Shown here one piece after another: positions 43,187 through 52,116 of a stretch of DNA of 64,000 nt. A model generated the notes under the pieces. It worked only from the letters and a program-made list of their open reading frames with translations. It was not told where the DNA came from and did not search any database. Each line of letters starts with the position of its first letter. Positions within the stretch are counted from its first letter, which is position 1. Origin of the DNA: UBA2334 sp964396895 (GTDB lineage: Bacteria > Pseudomonadota > Gammaproteobacteria > Burkholderiales > Burkholderiaceae_C); contig CAYNGJ010000007.1 in the NCBI GenBank assembly GCA_964396895.1, positions 1-64,000 on the forward strand, read 5' to 3'. A program made the position numbers and the translations under genes.

Positions 43187-44179
43187 ATGAACCTACTGTT
43201 TCAACCGGCCCGATGGGTGCCCGTGGTGGTTTTGTTCGCCCTGGCGACGGTGCCCACGGTGGCGGACGCCATGGACGACAACTTTCTGGTGGCGTTTTTC
43301 GCCCGGGTGCTGATTTATGCCATCGCGGCCAGCGCACTGAACATCGCGTTGGGCTTTGGGGGGCTGGTCAGCCTGGGGCACGCGTTATTCATTGGCATCG
43401 GCATGTACAGCGTGTCGCTCCCCGCGCACCATGGTGTGTCGGCGGGGCTGATCCACCTGCTCGTCGGGGTGGTGTTGTGCGCTGGTGTGGGCGCGCTCAC
43501 GGGGTTCATCAGCCTGCGGACCACAGGCATCGCCTTCATCATGATCACGCTGGCCTTTGCACAAATGGGCTACTTCGTCATCGTCAGCCTGAAGCAGTAC
43601 GGCGGTGACGACGGCATGGGCGTTTCCAATGCCAGCGAGTTCCTGGGCCAATCTCTGGACACCCCGCGCGCGGTGTTTTATGCCGCCTGGGTGTTGCTGG
43701 TGGCCCTGACCGTGTGGGTCAACCGCTTGCGGGTGTCGCCCTTCGGCATGGCGCTGCGGGCGGGTCGCCAGAATGCCCGCCGCGTCATGTCGGTAGGGCT
43801 GGCACTGCGCCAATACCAGCTGGCGGCCTACGTGCTGTCGGCCGTGGGCTGCGGGCTGGCGGGGATGTTGCTGGCCAACCTCAATGCCTACGCCTCACCC
43901 AGCAGCATGTCGTGGAGCGTGTCGGGCGAGCTGATCGTGATGGTCGTGCTCGGCGGCATGGGCAGTGTATTCGGGCCTGTGCTGGGCGCATTGGCCTTTC
44001 TCGGGGTGGAAGAGGTGCTCAAGGCCTATACCGAGCACTGGATGGCGGTGTTCGGGCTGGCCATCGTGGCGGTGCCGCTGTTGGGAAAGGCCGGCCTGAT
44101 GGGCCTGCTGACGCGCTGGAGCCGCGCCCCGCAAGCGCCAGCCCCTGCTCGCACAACCCTGTCGCAGGAGGCGCCATGA
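43187..44179 (+). CDS. Branched-chain-type ABC permease LivM-like
   Basis: 330 aa, multi-pass. LivM landmarks: ALNIALGFGGLVSLGHALFIGIGMYS, LRTTGIAFIMITLAFAQMGYF, LNAYASPSSMSWSVSGELIVMVVLGGMGSVFGPVLGA. Ends ATGA-overlapping the livG-like gene. Confidence 0.93.
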   Translation: MNLLFQPARWVPVVVLFALATVPTVADAMDDNFLVAFFARVLIYAIAASALNIALGFGGLVSLGHALFIGIGMYSVSLPAHHGVSAGLIHLLVGVVLCAGVGALTGFISLRTTGIAFIMITLAFAQMGYFVIVSLKQYGGDDGMGVSNASEFLGQSLDTPRAVFYAAWVLLVALTVWVNRLRVSPFGMALRAGRQNARRVMSVGLALRQYQLAAYVLSAVGCGLAGMLLANLNAYASPSSMSWSVSGELIVMVVLGGMGSVFGPVLGALAFLGVEEVLKAYTEHWMAVFGLAIVAVPLLGKAGLMGLLTRWSRAPQAPAPARTTLSQEAP

Positions 44180-44937
44180 CACAGCCATTGCTGCGCACGT
44201 CGGCCATCACCAAGCGTTACGGCGCGCTGCTGGTCACCGACCAGGTGTCGCTGGACATTCGGCCCGGTGAACTGCACGCCATCATCGGCCCCAACGGGGC
44301 CGGCAAAACGACCCTCATCAACCAGCTGTCGGGCGAGTTGGCCTCGGACGCGGGCCGCATCGAGTTTAACGGACGCGATGTGACGGCCCTGGGCATCAAT
44401 GCCCGGGCGCGCCAGGGGCTGGTGCGCTCGTACCAGATCACCTCGGTGTTTGATGAATTCACGGTGCGCGAAAACGCGGCCCTGGCTGCACTGGGGGCTC
44501 GCCGCCACGCCTTTCGCTTCTGGCGGGGCCTGCTGACGGACGCGGCGGCGCTGGCCGCCGCAGACGAGGGCATACAGGCCGCCGGCCTGGGTGCCCAAGC
44601 CCACCTGCTGGCCGCAGAGCTGGGCTACGGTGAGCGCCGCCAACTGGAGCTGGCCATGGCGCTGGCGGCCAAGCCAAAGTTTCTGCTGCTCGACGAGCCC
44701 ATGGCTGGCATGAGCGTGCAGGAGTCGGCGGCGGTGGTGAGCCTGCTGCAGTCGCTCAAACAGACCTACACCATCCTGTTGGTGGAGCACGACATGAACG
44801 CCGTGTTTGCCCTGGCCGACCGCATCAGCGTGCTGGTGTACGGCCGCATTCTGGTCACGGGCAGTCCGGAAGAAATCAAACAAAACGAGGAAGTCCGCGC
44901 GGTTTACCTCGGCGACGAAGAGGTGGTCACATCATGA
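44176..44937 (+). CDS. Branched-chain-type ABC ATPase LivG-like
   Basis: 253 aa. Walker A GPNGAGKTT, RSYQITSVFDEFTVRENAALAAL, signature-position segment LGYGERRQLELAMALA (family-typical, degenerate LSGGQ), Walker B FLLLDEPMAGM, His switch LVEHDM. Overlaps livM and livF by 4 nt each. Confidence 0.93.
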   Translation: MTQPLLRTSAITKRYGALLVTDQVSLDIRPGELHAIIGPNGAGKTTLINQLSGELASDAGRIEFNGRDVTALGINARARQGLVRSYQITSVFDEFTVRENAALAALGARRHAFRFWRGLLTDAAALAAADEGIQAAGLGAQAHLLAAELGYGERRQLELAMALAAKPKFLLLDEPMAGMSVQESAAVVSLLQSLKQTYTILLVEHDMNAVFALADRISVLVYGRILVTGSPEEIKQNEEVRAVYLGDEEVVTS

Positions 44938-45647
44938 GCGCACTTCTCACGGTCAACGGGTTGGCCGCCAGCTACGGGGCGGCACAGGTGCTGTTCGATG
45001 TCGGCTTTTCGGTGGCGCAGGGCGAGGTGGTCACCTTGCTCGGGCGCAATGGCATGGGGAGATCCACCACCATCAAATGCCTGTTCGGGTTGCTGCCCGT
45101 CAAGGTCGGCACCATCGAGTTCGGTGGCCAGCGCACTGAGCGCCTGGCCTCCCACCAGGTGGCCCGGCTCGGGTTGGGTCTGGTACCCGAGGGGCGGCAG
45201 GTGTTTCCCAATCTGACGGTGGAGGAAAACCTGGTGGCCACGGCCCGCGCAAGCACGACCCACAGCCTCAAGCCCTGGACGCTGGAGCGCGTGTACCGCT
45301 TTTTCCCCCGGCTCAAAGAACGGCGCACCAACCTGGGCTCGCAACTTTCCGGTGGCGAGCAACAGATGCTGGCAATCGGCCGGGCGCTGATGACCAACCC
45401 CCGGCTCGTGGTGCTGGACGAAGCCACCGAAGGTTTGGCCCCACTCATCCGCGCCGACATCTGGCGCGCGTTGGGTGAGTTGAAAGCCGAGGGCCTGTCG
45501 CTCATCGTCATCGACAAAAACCTGGGGCCATTGCTGGAATTGGCCGACCGGCATTTCGTGCTGGAAAAAGGCGTGGTGGTGTGGTCAGGCTCCTCGGGCG
45601 ATTTGCGCGCCAATGCCCAGATCGTTCACGAGTACCTGGGCGTTTGA
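44934..45647 (+). CDS. Branched-chain-type ABC ATPase LivF-like, Walker A Lys replaced by Arg
   Basis: 237 aa. Signature LSGGEQQMLAIGRALM, Walker B LVVLDEATEGLAP and VPEGRQVFPNLTVEENL are intact. Walker A reads GRNGMGRST: the invariant Lys is Arg43, coded AGA (45060-45062), a rare codon for this genome and one transition from AAA. Such a change usually abolishes ATP hydrolysis in ABC proteins. The LivG partner is normal, so one ATP site could be degenerate. A sequencing error is possible. The His-switch position reads VIDKN, as in several LivF-type proteins without His. Confidence 0.92.
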   Translation: MSALLTVNGLAASYGAAQVLFDVGFSVAQGEVVTLLGRNGMGRSTTIKCLFGLLPVKVGTIEFGGQRTERLASHQVARLGLGLVPEGRQVFPNLTVEENLVATARASTTHSLKPWTLERVYRFFPRLKERRTNLGSQLSGGEQQMLAIGRALMTNPRLVVLDEATEGLAPLIRADIWRALGELKAEGLSLIVIDKNLGPLLELADRHFVLEKGVVVWSGSSGDLRANAQIVHEYLGV

Positions 45648-45670
45648 GCCCCCGAAACCGGAGCCCCCAC

Positions 45671-46258
45671 ATGAGTGATCCCCAATCCACCGCCATCGGC
45701 ACCATCCGATCCGAGCACCGGTCCTTGGCGGCCGTCATCCACAACATGAAGGCCGTGCTGCAAGAGGTGCGTGTCGGCCGCATGGCCATGGACTACCCCC
45801 TGTTCTGGACCATGGTCCATTACATCGACGAGTTTCCCAACCGCTTTCACCACCCCAAGGAAGACGACTGGTTGTTTGCGAGGCTGAAGCTGCGGACTTC
45901 GGAAGCCGACGCGCTGATCGACGAACTGCAAGCCCAGCACCAGGGCGAGGCCGCCGTGCTGGGTGAACTGCGCCGCTGGCTGGGCAACACCGAAGCCGGG
46001 GTGGCCGGTGGTATGGACGGGTTTGAAGCGGCGGTGAACGACTACGCCAACTTCACCTGGAAGCACTTGCGCTGCGAGGAGCACGACCTGCTGCCACTGG
46101 CGGAGAAGCACCTGCTTGAGTCGGACTGGGCCGACATCGCCGCCGCCTTTGCTCAGAACCAGGACCCGCTGTCCGGCCACCCGTCTGACAGCCAGGTGTT
46201 CAACGAGGTGTTTCGCACCATCGTACTGAAAACGCCTGCCCCGTTGGGTTTGGCTTGA
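45671..46258 (+). CDS. Hemerythrin-like HHE domain protein
   Basis: 195 aa, two helical hairpins. Likely di-iron ligands: His16 (RSEHRSLA), His50 and Glu54 (VHYIDEF), His60/61 with Glu64 (RFHHPKEDD), His90 (AQHQGE) and a KHLRCEEHDLLPLAE block. Binds oxygen or senses redox in relatives. 23 nt after the transporter genes and before a gentisate gene set that needs O2. Role unknown. Confidence 0.85.
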   Translation: MSDPQSTAIGTIRSEHRSLAAVIHNMKAVLQEVRVGRMAMDYPLFWTMVHYIDEFPNRFHHPKEDDWLFARLKLRTSEADALIDELQAQHQGEAAVLGELRRWLGNTEAGVAGGMDGFEAAVNDYANFTWKHLRCEEHDLLPLAEKHLLESDWADIAAAFAQNQDPLSGHPSDSQVFNEVFRTIVLKTPAPLGLA

Positions 46259-46279
46259 TTTTCAAGCAAAAAGTGCCTC

Positions 46280-46310
46280 TGTCGCTTGTCTGTATTGACT
46301 TTTCAGCTAC
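46280..46310 (+). repeat. 31-nt AT-rich repeat, copy E
   Basis: TGTCGCTTG ... ATTGA ... CAGCTAC, gap-free to copies A, D and F, preceded by TGCCTC. Between the HHE gene and gentisate dioxygenase. Confidence 0.75.
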
Positions 46311-46339
46311 ATAAATAAATACCCTCCACAGGACCCACC

Positions 46340-47392
46340 ATGAACGAACTAGGCCGCCTGGAAGACCTGCCCCAGAGCTACCGCGACGAGCTCACCGCCC
46401 TCAATCTGGTGCCCCTGTGGCCCAGCCTGCGCGGCGTGTTGCCGCCGAATGTGCCCACCCGCAAAACCGCGCCCACCCATTGGCCCTACGCCAGCCTGAA
46501 ACCCCTGCTGCTGCAAGCCGGTGAACTCACCCCCATTGAGAAAGCCGAACGCCGCGTGCTGGTGCTGGCCAACCCCGGCCACGGTCTGGAAAAAATGCAG
46601 GCCAGCGCTGCCATGTATTTGGGCATGCAACTGCTGTTGCCCGGCGAATGGGCGCCCAGCCACCGCCACACGCCCAACGCGGTGCGCATGATCGTCGAGG
46701 GCGAAGGCGCTTACACCACGGTCGATGGCGAGAAGTGCCCCATGGCGCGTGGCGACCTCATCCTCACCCCCACCGGCCTGTGGCACGAACACGGCCACGA
46801 CGGCACCGAGCCCGTGGTGTGGCTGGATGTGCTCGATTTGCCGCTGGTGTACTACATGGAGGCCAGCTACCACATCAACGGCGCCCGCCAAGATGTGAAG
46901 CCCGGCCGGGGCGACCGCGCCTGGAGCCGCGCCGGTGTGGTGCCCACCCCCATCTTCACCCGCAGCCACACAACTTACCCCCTGCTGCGCTACCCCTGGG
47001 TGGACACCCGAGCAGCCCTGGTGGGCCTGGCCGGAGACCAGCCCGAAATGGAGTGTGTGCAAGTCACCTACGTCAACCCCGAAACCGGCGACGACGCCGA
47101 GAACATCCTGGGCTTTTACGCCCTGATGCTGCGCCCCGGCCAGACGCTGCGCCTGCCTGCGCGCTCACCCGCGTGTGTGTTTCACCAGATCGAAGGCAGC
47201 ACCGATGTGGTGGTGGGCAATGCCGGGGAATGCGCAGCCCACTTCACCCTGGTGGAAGCCGACACCTGCTGTGCCCCCGGCTACACCGCCGCCACCCTGA
47301 CCAACCGCAGCGCCACCCAGCCCGCCTTCGTGTTCATGGCCGACGAAAGCCCCTTGCACCGCAAGCTGGGCGTTTATGAAGTCCGCGGCTGA
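46340..47392 (+). CDS. nagI: Gentisate 1,2-dioxygenase
   Basis: 350 aa bicupin. First cupin carries the iron ligands HRHTPNAVRMIVEGEGAYT; second cupin LRPGQTLRLPARSPACVFHQIEGSTDVVVG. Also AGDLIL-type GDLILTPTGLWHEHGHD. Opens gentisate to maleylpyruvate. First gene of a plus-strand run with nagK and nagL. Confidence 0.95.
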   Translation: MNELGRLEDLPQSYRDELTALNLVPLWPSLRGVLPPNVPTRKTAPTHWPYASLKPLLLQAGELTPIEKAERRVLVLANPGHGLEKMQASAAMYLGMQLLLPGEWAPSHRHTPNAVRMIVEGEGAYTTVDGEKCPMARGDLILTPTGLWHEHGHDGTEPVVWLDVLDLPLVYYMEASYHINGARQDVKPGRGDRAWSRAGVVPTPIFTRSHTTYPLLRYPWVDTRAALVGLAGDQPEMECVQVTYVNPETGDDAENILGFYALMLRPGQTLRLPARSPACVFHQIEGSTDVVVGNAGECAAHFTLVEADTCCAPGYTAATLTNRSATQPAFVFMADESPLHRKLGVYEVRG

Positions 47393-47437
47393 AGCCAAGC
47401 CCAACCCCAGAAACGAACTCAAACCCTTTCACACCCC

Positions 47438-48151
47438 ATGACCCAATACCTCTTCACCCCTCCCGCTGCCCAAAGCCTGTCCGTGCGGGGTCAAACCGAG
47501 CGCTTCCCCATCAACCGCATCTTCTGCGTGGGCCGCAACTACCACGCGCACGCAGTGGAAATGGGCCGCCCGGTGGACAAAAGCGTGGAGCAGGCCTTTT
47601 ACTTCACCAAATCGCCCCAGACACTGGTGGAAAGCGGCGCCACCGTGGCCTACCCACCCCGCACCAGCAACTACCACTTTGAGATGGAGCTGGTGGTGGC
47701 CATTGGCAAAGCCGGTTTCCGCGTGAGCGAAGCCAACGCCCACGAACACATCTACGGCTACGCCGCCGGGTTGGACATGACCCGGCGTGATCTGCAACTG
47801 GTGGCCCGCGACAAAGGCCGCCCCTGGGACACGGGCAAAGACATTGAAGAAGGCTCGGTGTGCGCGGAAATCGTCCCGCTGCCCGGTGTGGTGATCGAGG
47901 GCGGTGCGATTGCGCTCGAAGTGAACGGCCAGACCAAACAAAGCTCAGACGTGGACAAGCTGATCTGGAGTGTCCGTGAAATCATTGCCGACCTCTCCAC
48001 CTACTACCACCTGCAACCGGGTGATTTGATTTACACCGGCACCCCAGAAGGTGTGGGCGCGGTGGTGACGGGCGACACCATCACCGGCCGGGTGGACCTG
48101 GGCGCTGCGGGCGTGACCGAGATCCGCCTGACCGTGGGCGCTGCGGAATAA
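47438..48151 (+). CDS. nagK: Fumarylpyruvate hydrolase (FAH family)
   Basis: 237 aa. FAH-fold motifs INRIFCVGRNYHAHAVEMG, FYFTKSPQTLV, YHFEMELVVAIGK, GYAAGLDMTRRDLQ and GDLIYTGTPEGVG. Splits fumarylpyruvate into fumarate and pyruvate, last step of this route. Confidence 0.94.
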   Translation: MTQYLFTPPAAQSLSVRGQTERFPINRIFCVGRNYHAHAVEMGRPVDKSVEQAFYFTKSPQTLVESGATVAYPPRTSNYHFEMELVVAIGKAGFRVSEANAHEHIYGYAAGLDMTRRDLQLVARDKGRPWDTGKDIEEGSVCAEIVPLPGVVIEGGAIALEVNGQTKQSSDVDKLIWSVREIIADLSTYYHLQPGDLIYTGTPEGVGAVVTGDTITGRVDLGAAGVTEIRLTVGAAE

Positions 48152-48180
48152 GCGGATAAAAACAGCCAAAAAGGCACACC

Positions 48181-48843
48181 ATGAAGCTCTACAACTTCTG
48201 GCGCAGCGGCACCTCGCACCGCACGCGCATTGCGCTCAACCTCAAAGGCATTTCCACCGAGTATCTGGCGGTGCACCTGGGCAAAAACGCGCACCGCAGC
48301 GACGGCTTCAAGGCCATCAACCCGCAGCAGCTGGTGCCTGCGCTGGTGGTGGAGGCGGCTGACAGCGCTGACCAGGCGGCACACACGCTGATCCAGTCGC
48401 CCGCCATCGTCGAATGGCTGGAAGAGGCGTACCCCACACCGGCGCTGCTGCCCAAAGACCCGTTCGAGCGCGCACAGGTGCGGGCCATGGCGGCGGTGGT
48501 GGGGTGTGACGTGCACCCCATCAACAACAAGCGCATCCTGGACTATTTGCGCCAGCAGTTCGGCGCGGACGAAGCGGCCATCCATGCGTGGTGCGGTACG
48601 TGGATCAGCGCGGGGTTTGATGCGCTGGAGGACCTCATCGCTCAGCCTGCATCAGAAGTTTGCTATTGCTTTGGGAATGCGCCCACGTTGGCCGATGTGT
48701 ACCTGATTCCGCAGGTCGAGAGCGCGCGGCGCTTCAAGGTGGATCTGTCGCGCTGGCCCAGGATTGCGGCAATTGATGCGCACTGTGCCACCCTGCCGGC
48801 CTTTGCCGGTGCCGCGCCCGCCCGCCAGCCCGACGCCGCCTGA
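48181..48843 (+). CDS. nagL: Maleylpyruvate isomerase (zeta-class GST)
   Basis: 220 aa. N-terminal thioredoxin-like domain with the zeta motif WRSGTSHRTRIALNLKG (usually SSxxCRVRIAL; the Cys position is His here), NPQQLVPAL, and C-terminal FGNAPTLADVYLIPQ. Glutathione-dependent conversion of maleylpyruvate to fumarylpyruvate. 29 nt after nagK. Confidence 0.93.
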   Translation: MKLYNFWRSGTSHRTRIALNLKGISTEYLAVHLGKNAHRSDGFKAINPQQLVPALVVEAADSADQAAHTLIQSPAIVEWLEEAYPTPALLPKDPFERAQVRAMAAVVGCDVHPINNKRILDYLRQQFGADEAAIHAWCGTWISAGFDALEDLIAQPASEVCYCFGNAPTLADVYLIPQVESARRFKVDLSRWPRIAAIDAHCATLPAFAGAAPARQPDAA

Positions 48844-48898
48844 CCCGGCTGCCACGCCACCGCACCTGCCCCCACGCGAATTGCCCACAGCGACGAAC

Positions 48899-50110
48899 AT
48901 GGCCCCGCCCAACCCGTTTGTCCTGTCTCAGGCCGACCGCGTTCGCCTGGCCCGCCAGCGGTATTTCGAAGAGGGTGTGCTGCCCACCGGCGTGGTCAGC
49001 GATGCCGTGTTCCAGTCGTGGGCCCGCTGCCACCGGGCCAGCCACGAGCCCCAGCATCGGGTCGAATTCCAACCCGTGTCGGCCAGCCGAAGCCAGTTGG
49101 CGCTGCAAAAAAACCGGGCATTGCACGACGCCTGGCTGGGTGAGTTGCCGTCCATCGGCGCGGCGTTGGGCGCTACCCATGGCTCGGCCATCCTCACCGA
49201 TGCATCGGGCGTGCTCATCGGAACCACGCCTGTGCACCGGACCGACCTGACCGTCATGCCCGTGGCACACCGAATGGGCGTGAACCTGTCGGAAGACCTG
49301 GTGGGCACCACCGCGCCCGGGCTGGTGGCCCGCACGGGCAAGCTGGCCAGTGTGCGGGGAGCCGAGCACTTTTACGACAGCGTGGGTGCCATGCACTGCA
49401 CGGCCGCGCCCATCCACAACCTCCACGGCGAGCTGGCCGGGATTCTGGATTTTTCGTGCGAAGGCCAGCCGTTTCACTTTGACCCGGCCAGCGTGGTTGG
49501 CCTGTACGCTGCCTCCATCGAAAGCCGGTTGTTGCTGGCTCAGTCCACGCGGCACTTTGTGGTGCGCTTTCAGTTCATGCCCGCCATCGTCGATACGCCC
49601 ATGGCCGGGCTGCTGGGTTTTGACGAGGCAGGCACCCTGGTGTGGGTCAACTCGGTGGCCAGTGCGCTGCTCAATCTGCCTGTTGAAGCTGCCCAGAGGG
49701 GTCCTCGCTCTGTTGAAGACATTCTGGCCATCAACGCCTCGCGGTTGCCCTCACTGGCGGGAGGGGTCCTGCGCCATGTCTGCCTGACCCACGGGCCGCA
49801 GGTGTATCTGCGTTGCGTGGCCCACTTCCTGGCCGGCCCCCCAACCCCGGTGACACGGGAGATCCCCTCTCCACCATCTCTGTTGCCGCCAGCACCTGCA
49901 ACAGCTGCGTCCGGCACACCGGTGCTGGCCGACGGTTACTTGCCTCCCAGCAGCCTGAAAGACGCCGATGCCGACCTCATCCGCAAATGCCTGGCGGAGT
50001 GCCACGGCAACGTGTCGCGGGTGGCGCGCCTCCTGAAGGTGTCGCGCGGGTTGATTTATCGGCGACTGCAGGAACTGTCGATCGACCCCGCCCAGTTCAA
50101 GCCCAGATAG
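48899..50110 (+). CDS. GAF-Fis regulator without an AAA+ domain
   Basis: 403 aa. N-terminal AcoR-like GAF (AVFQSWARCHRA, SAILTDASGVLIGTTPVHRTDL, LSEDLVGTTAPGLVARTGKLA, HCTAAPIHNLHGELAGILDFSCE), a PAS-like middle, a Pro-rich linker (~325-350) and a C-terminal Fis HTH (CHGNVSRVARLLKVSRGLIYRRL). The AAA+ module of AcoR is absent, so it cannot open sigma-54 promoters itself. It precedes the GMC and aldehyde dehydrogenase genes and probably controls them. Start not supported by a clear ribosome site. Confidence 0.83.
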   Translation: MAPPNPFVLSQADRVRLARQRYFEEGVLPTGVVSDAVFQSWARCHRASHEPQHRVEFQPVSASRSQLALQKNRALHDAWLGELPSIGAALGATHGSAILTDASGVLIGTTPVHRTDLTVMPVAHRMGVNLSEDLVGTTAPGLVARTGKLASVRGAEHFYDSVGAMHCTAAPIHNLHGELAGILDFSCEGQPFHFDPASVVGLYAASIESRLLLAQSTRHFVVRFQFMPAIVDTPMAGLLGFDEAGTLVWVNSVASALLNLPVEAAQRGPRSVEDILAINASRLPSLAGGVLRHVCLTHGPQVYLRCVAHFLAGPPTPVTREIPSPPSLLPPAPATAASGTPVLADGYLPPSSLKDADADLIRKCLAECHGNVSRVARLLKVSRGLIYRRLQELSIDPAQFKPR

Positions 50111-50167
50111 CCGTCTGCACCGCTTGCGCGGCAGCCGAGGCAACGGGCCAACGGTCAGGGGTGCTTG

Positions 50168-50184
50168 TGTTCCGTTCCAGAACA
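50168..50184. promoter_or_regulatory. Inverted repeat upstream of the GMC oxidoreductase gene
   Basis: TGTTC-CGTTCCA-GAACA, 130 bp before the GMC gene in a 203-bp gap following the GAF-Fis regulator. Possible operator of that regulator. Confidence 0.3.
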
Positions 50185-50313
50185 AAAAACGCTGGTGATT
50201 TCCCGAGGTGGGGCTTTGCGCGCTGCATTCCTACAGTGGGCATCGGTGGCGCCCCCTGCAAGGGGCCGTCGCAGGAGACAACCCGCCCAACGGCATGCGA
50301 AAGGAACACACAC

Positions 50314-52056
50314 ATGGACTCTCGAAACGACACCCCTCTGGCCCCGAACGACGGCTGGCTGGAAAGACTGGAGCGCGCGCTCATTGCCGGCCGGTTGAAC
50401 CGGCGCGGTTTCATGCGGGCCGCCACGGCGGCCGGGTTCGGCACCGCCGGACTTTCGGCCTGGGCCGATGAGCTCGATGCCGCCCGCGCCAACCAGGCGG
50501 CCCGTTCAGCCAAGCTGCTGCCCAGCTACGACTACGTGGTCGTGGGTACCGGCTCGGCGGCCTGCGCCCTGGTGGGGCGGCTGGCCACGCGCCGGGACGC
50601 ATCGATTCTGATGATTGAAGCCGGCGACTGGGACACAGCCCCTTCGGTCATGGACCCCAGCGTCTGGTTCACCAACCTGGGCTCCGAGCGCGACTGGGGC
50701 GACGTGGCCATTCCCTCCAGCGGCACCAACCACCGCGCCATTCCCGAGCACATGGGGCGGGTGGTGGGCGGCGGCAGCAGCATCAACGCCACCATTTGGG
50801 CGCGGCCTTTCAAACAGGACCTGGAGCACTGGGCCACCGTCAGTGGCGACAAGGCCTGGGGCTACGAATCCGGGCTGGCGGTTTACCGCCGCATGGAGAG
50901 TTGGCAAGGCAAACCCGACAACCGCTACCGTGGCAAAAACGGCCCGGTGTGGTGCCAACCCGCGCACAACCCGCACCCGGTGGCACCCGCCATGCTGGCG
51001 GCATGCAAAAGCCTGGGCTACCCCGTGTTGGACGACCTGAACGGGAAGCGGGAGGAAGGCGGTATTGGCTTTGCGCTGATGAACCAGATCATCCGCGACG
51101 GCCGCCGCCAGAGCATGGCACGCGCCTACCTGTACCCCGTGTTGGCTCGGCCCAACGTCACGGTGGTGGTCAACACCCATGTGGACCGCCTGGTGCTCAA
51201 GGGCAATCGGGCCACTGGCGTGTTGATCACCCGTGGCGGTGCGCAGAGCACGGTCAGCGCCAACACCGAGGTGATTTTGTGCGCCGGTGGCATCAACACG
51301 CCCAAGCTGCTCATGCTCAGCGGCATTGGCCCCGAGGGCCAGTTGCGCCAGCACGGCATCCAAACCGTGGTGAATGCGCCGGAAGTGGGCCAGAATTTTC
51401 AGGACCATTTGCTGCACGGCGGCTGCATCTGGGAGCCCAAAGAACACATTCCCCACCGCAACAGCGCGGCCAACGCCTCGGGTTTTCTCAAAAGCCAAGC
51501 CAATTTGGCTTCACCCGACATCAACCTGGTGCAGATCGAGCTGCCCTATGCGTCCGATGTGGTGGGCAAGCAATACGCACCACCCAACACCAGTTGGGCT
51601 TTGTGTGCAGGCCTGGTGGCCCCCAAGAGTCGGGGCGAAATCCGCCTGCGCAGCGCCGACCCCAAAGACCGTCCGGTGGTCGATGCCCGCTTCCTGAGCC
51701 ACCCCGACGATGCCAAAGCCCTGGCGTTTGGCATCGAGGTCTGCCGCGAGATTGGCAACTCGGCCGCCATGAAAGACTTTGTGAAGCGCGAAGTGGCACC
51801 CGGCAAAAAGCTGACGGGCAAAGACATGGATGACTTCGTGCGCAACGGTGCCACGACCTACTTCCACCAGTCGGGCACCTGCCGCATGGGCAAGGACAGC
51901 GAAGCCGTGGTGGATGCCCAACTGCGCGTGAACGGCATTCAGGGCCTGCGCATTGCCGACAGTTCCATCATGCCCCGCATTGCTTCGGTGGCCACCATGG
52001 CCACCTGCGCGCTGATCGGCGAACGCATGGCCGACATCCTGACCCACAAAGGCTGA
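50314..52056 (+). CDS. Tat-exported GMC-family alcohol oxidoreductase
   Basis: 580 aa. Twin-arginine signal at 30-31 (NRRGFMRAATAAGFGTAG), FAD site VVVGTGSAACALVGRLA, GMC block VVGGGSSINATIWARP, and C-terminal active-site region TTYFHQSGTCRMGKDSEAVVDAQLRVNGIQGLRIADSS. Followed after 60 nt by salicylaldehyde dehydrogenase, so the likely reaction is oxidation of an aromatic alcohol such as salicyl alcohol to the aldehyde. The usual GMC members with Tat signals work outside the cytoplasm. Substrate inferred. Confidence 0.85.
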   Translation: MDSRNDTPLAPNDGWLERLERALIAGRLNRRGFMRAATAAGFGTAGLSAWADELDAARANQAARSAKLLPSYDYVVVGTGSAACALVGRLATRRDASILMIEAGDWDTAPSVMDPSVWFTNLGSERDWGDVAIPSSGTNHRAIPEHMGRVVGGGSSINATIWARPFKQDLEHWATVSGDKAWGYESGLAVYRRMESWQGKPDNRYRGKNGPVWCQPAHNPHPVAPAMLAACKSLGYPVLDDLNGKREEGGIGFALMNQIIRDGRRQSMARAYLYPVLARPNVTVVVNTHVDRLVLKGNRATGVLITRGGAQSTVSANTEVILCAGGINTPKLLMLSGIGPEGQLRQHGIQTVVNAPEVGQNFQDHLLHGGCIWEPKEHIPHRNSAANASGFLKSQANLASPDINLVQIELPYASDVVGKQYAPPNTSWALCAGLVAPKSRGEIRLRSADPKDRPVVDARFLSHPDDAKALAFGIEVCREIGNSAAMKDFVKREVAPGKKLTGKDMDDFVRNGATTYFHQSGTCRMGKDSEAVVDAQLRVNGIQGLRIADSSIMPRIASVATMATCALIGERMADILTHKG

Positions 52057-52116
52057 GCTTTCCCGGTACAGCCAAAGCCCCTTTTCCAGTCCCACGTTTA
52101 ACCCAGGAACATCCCC

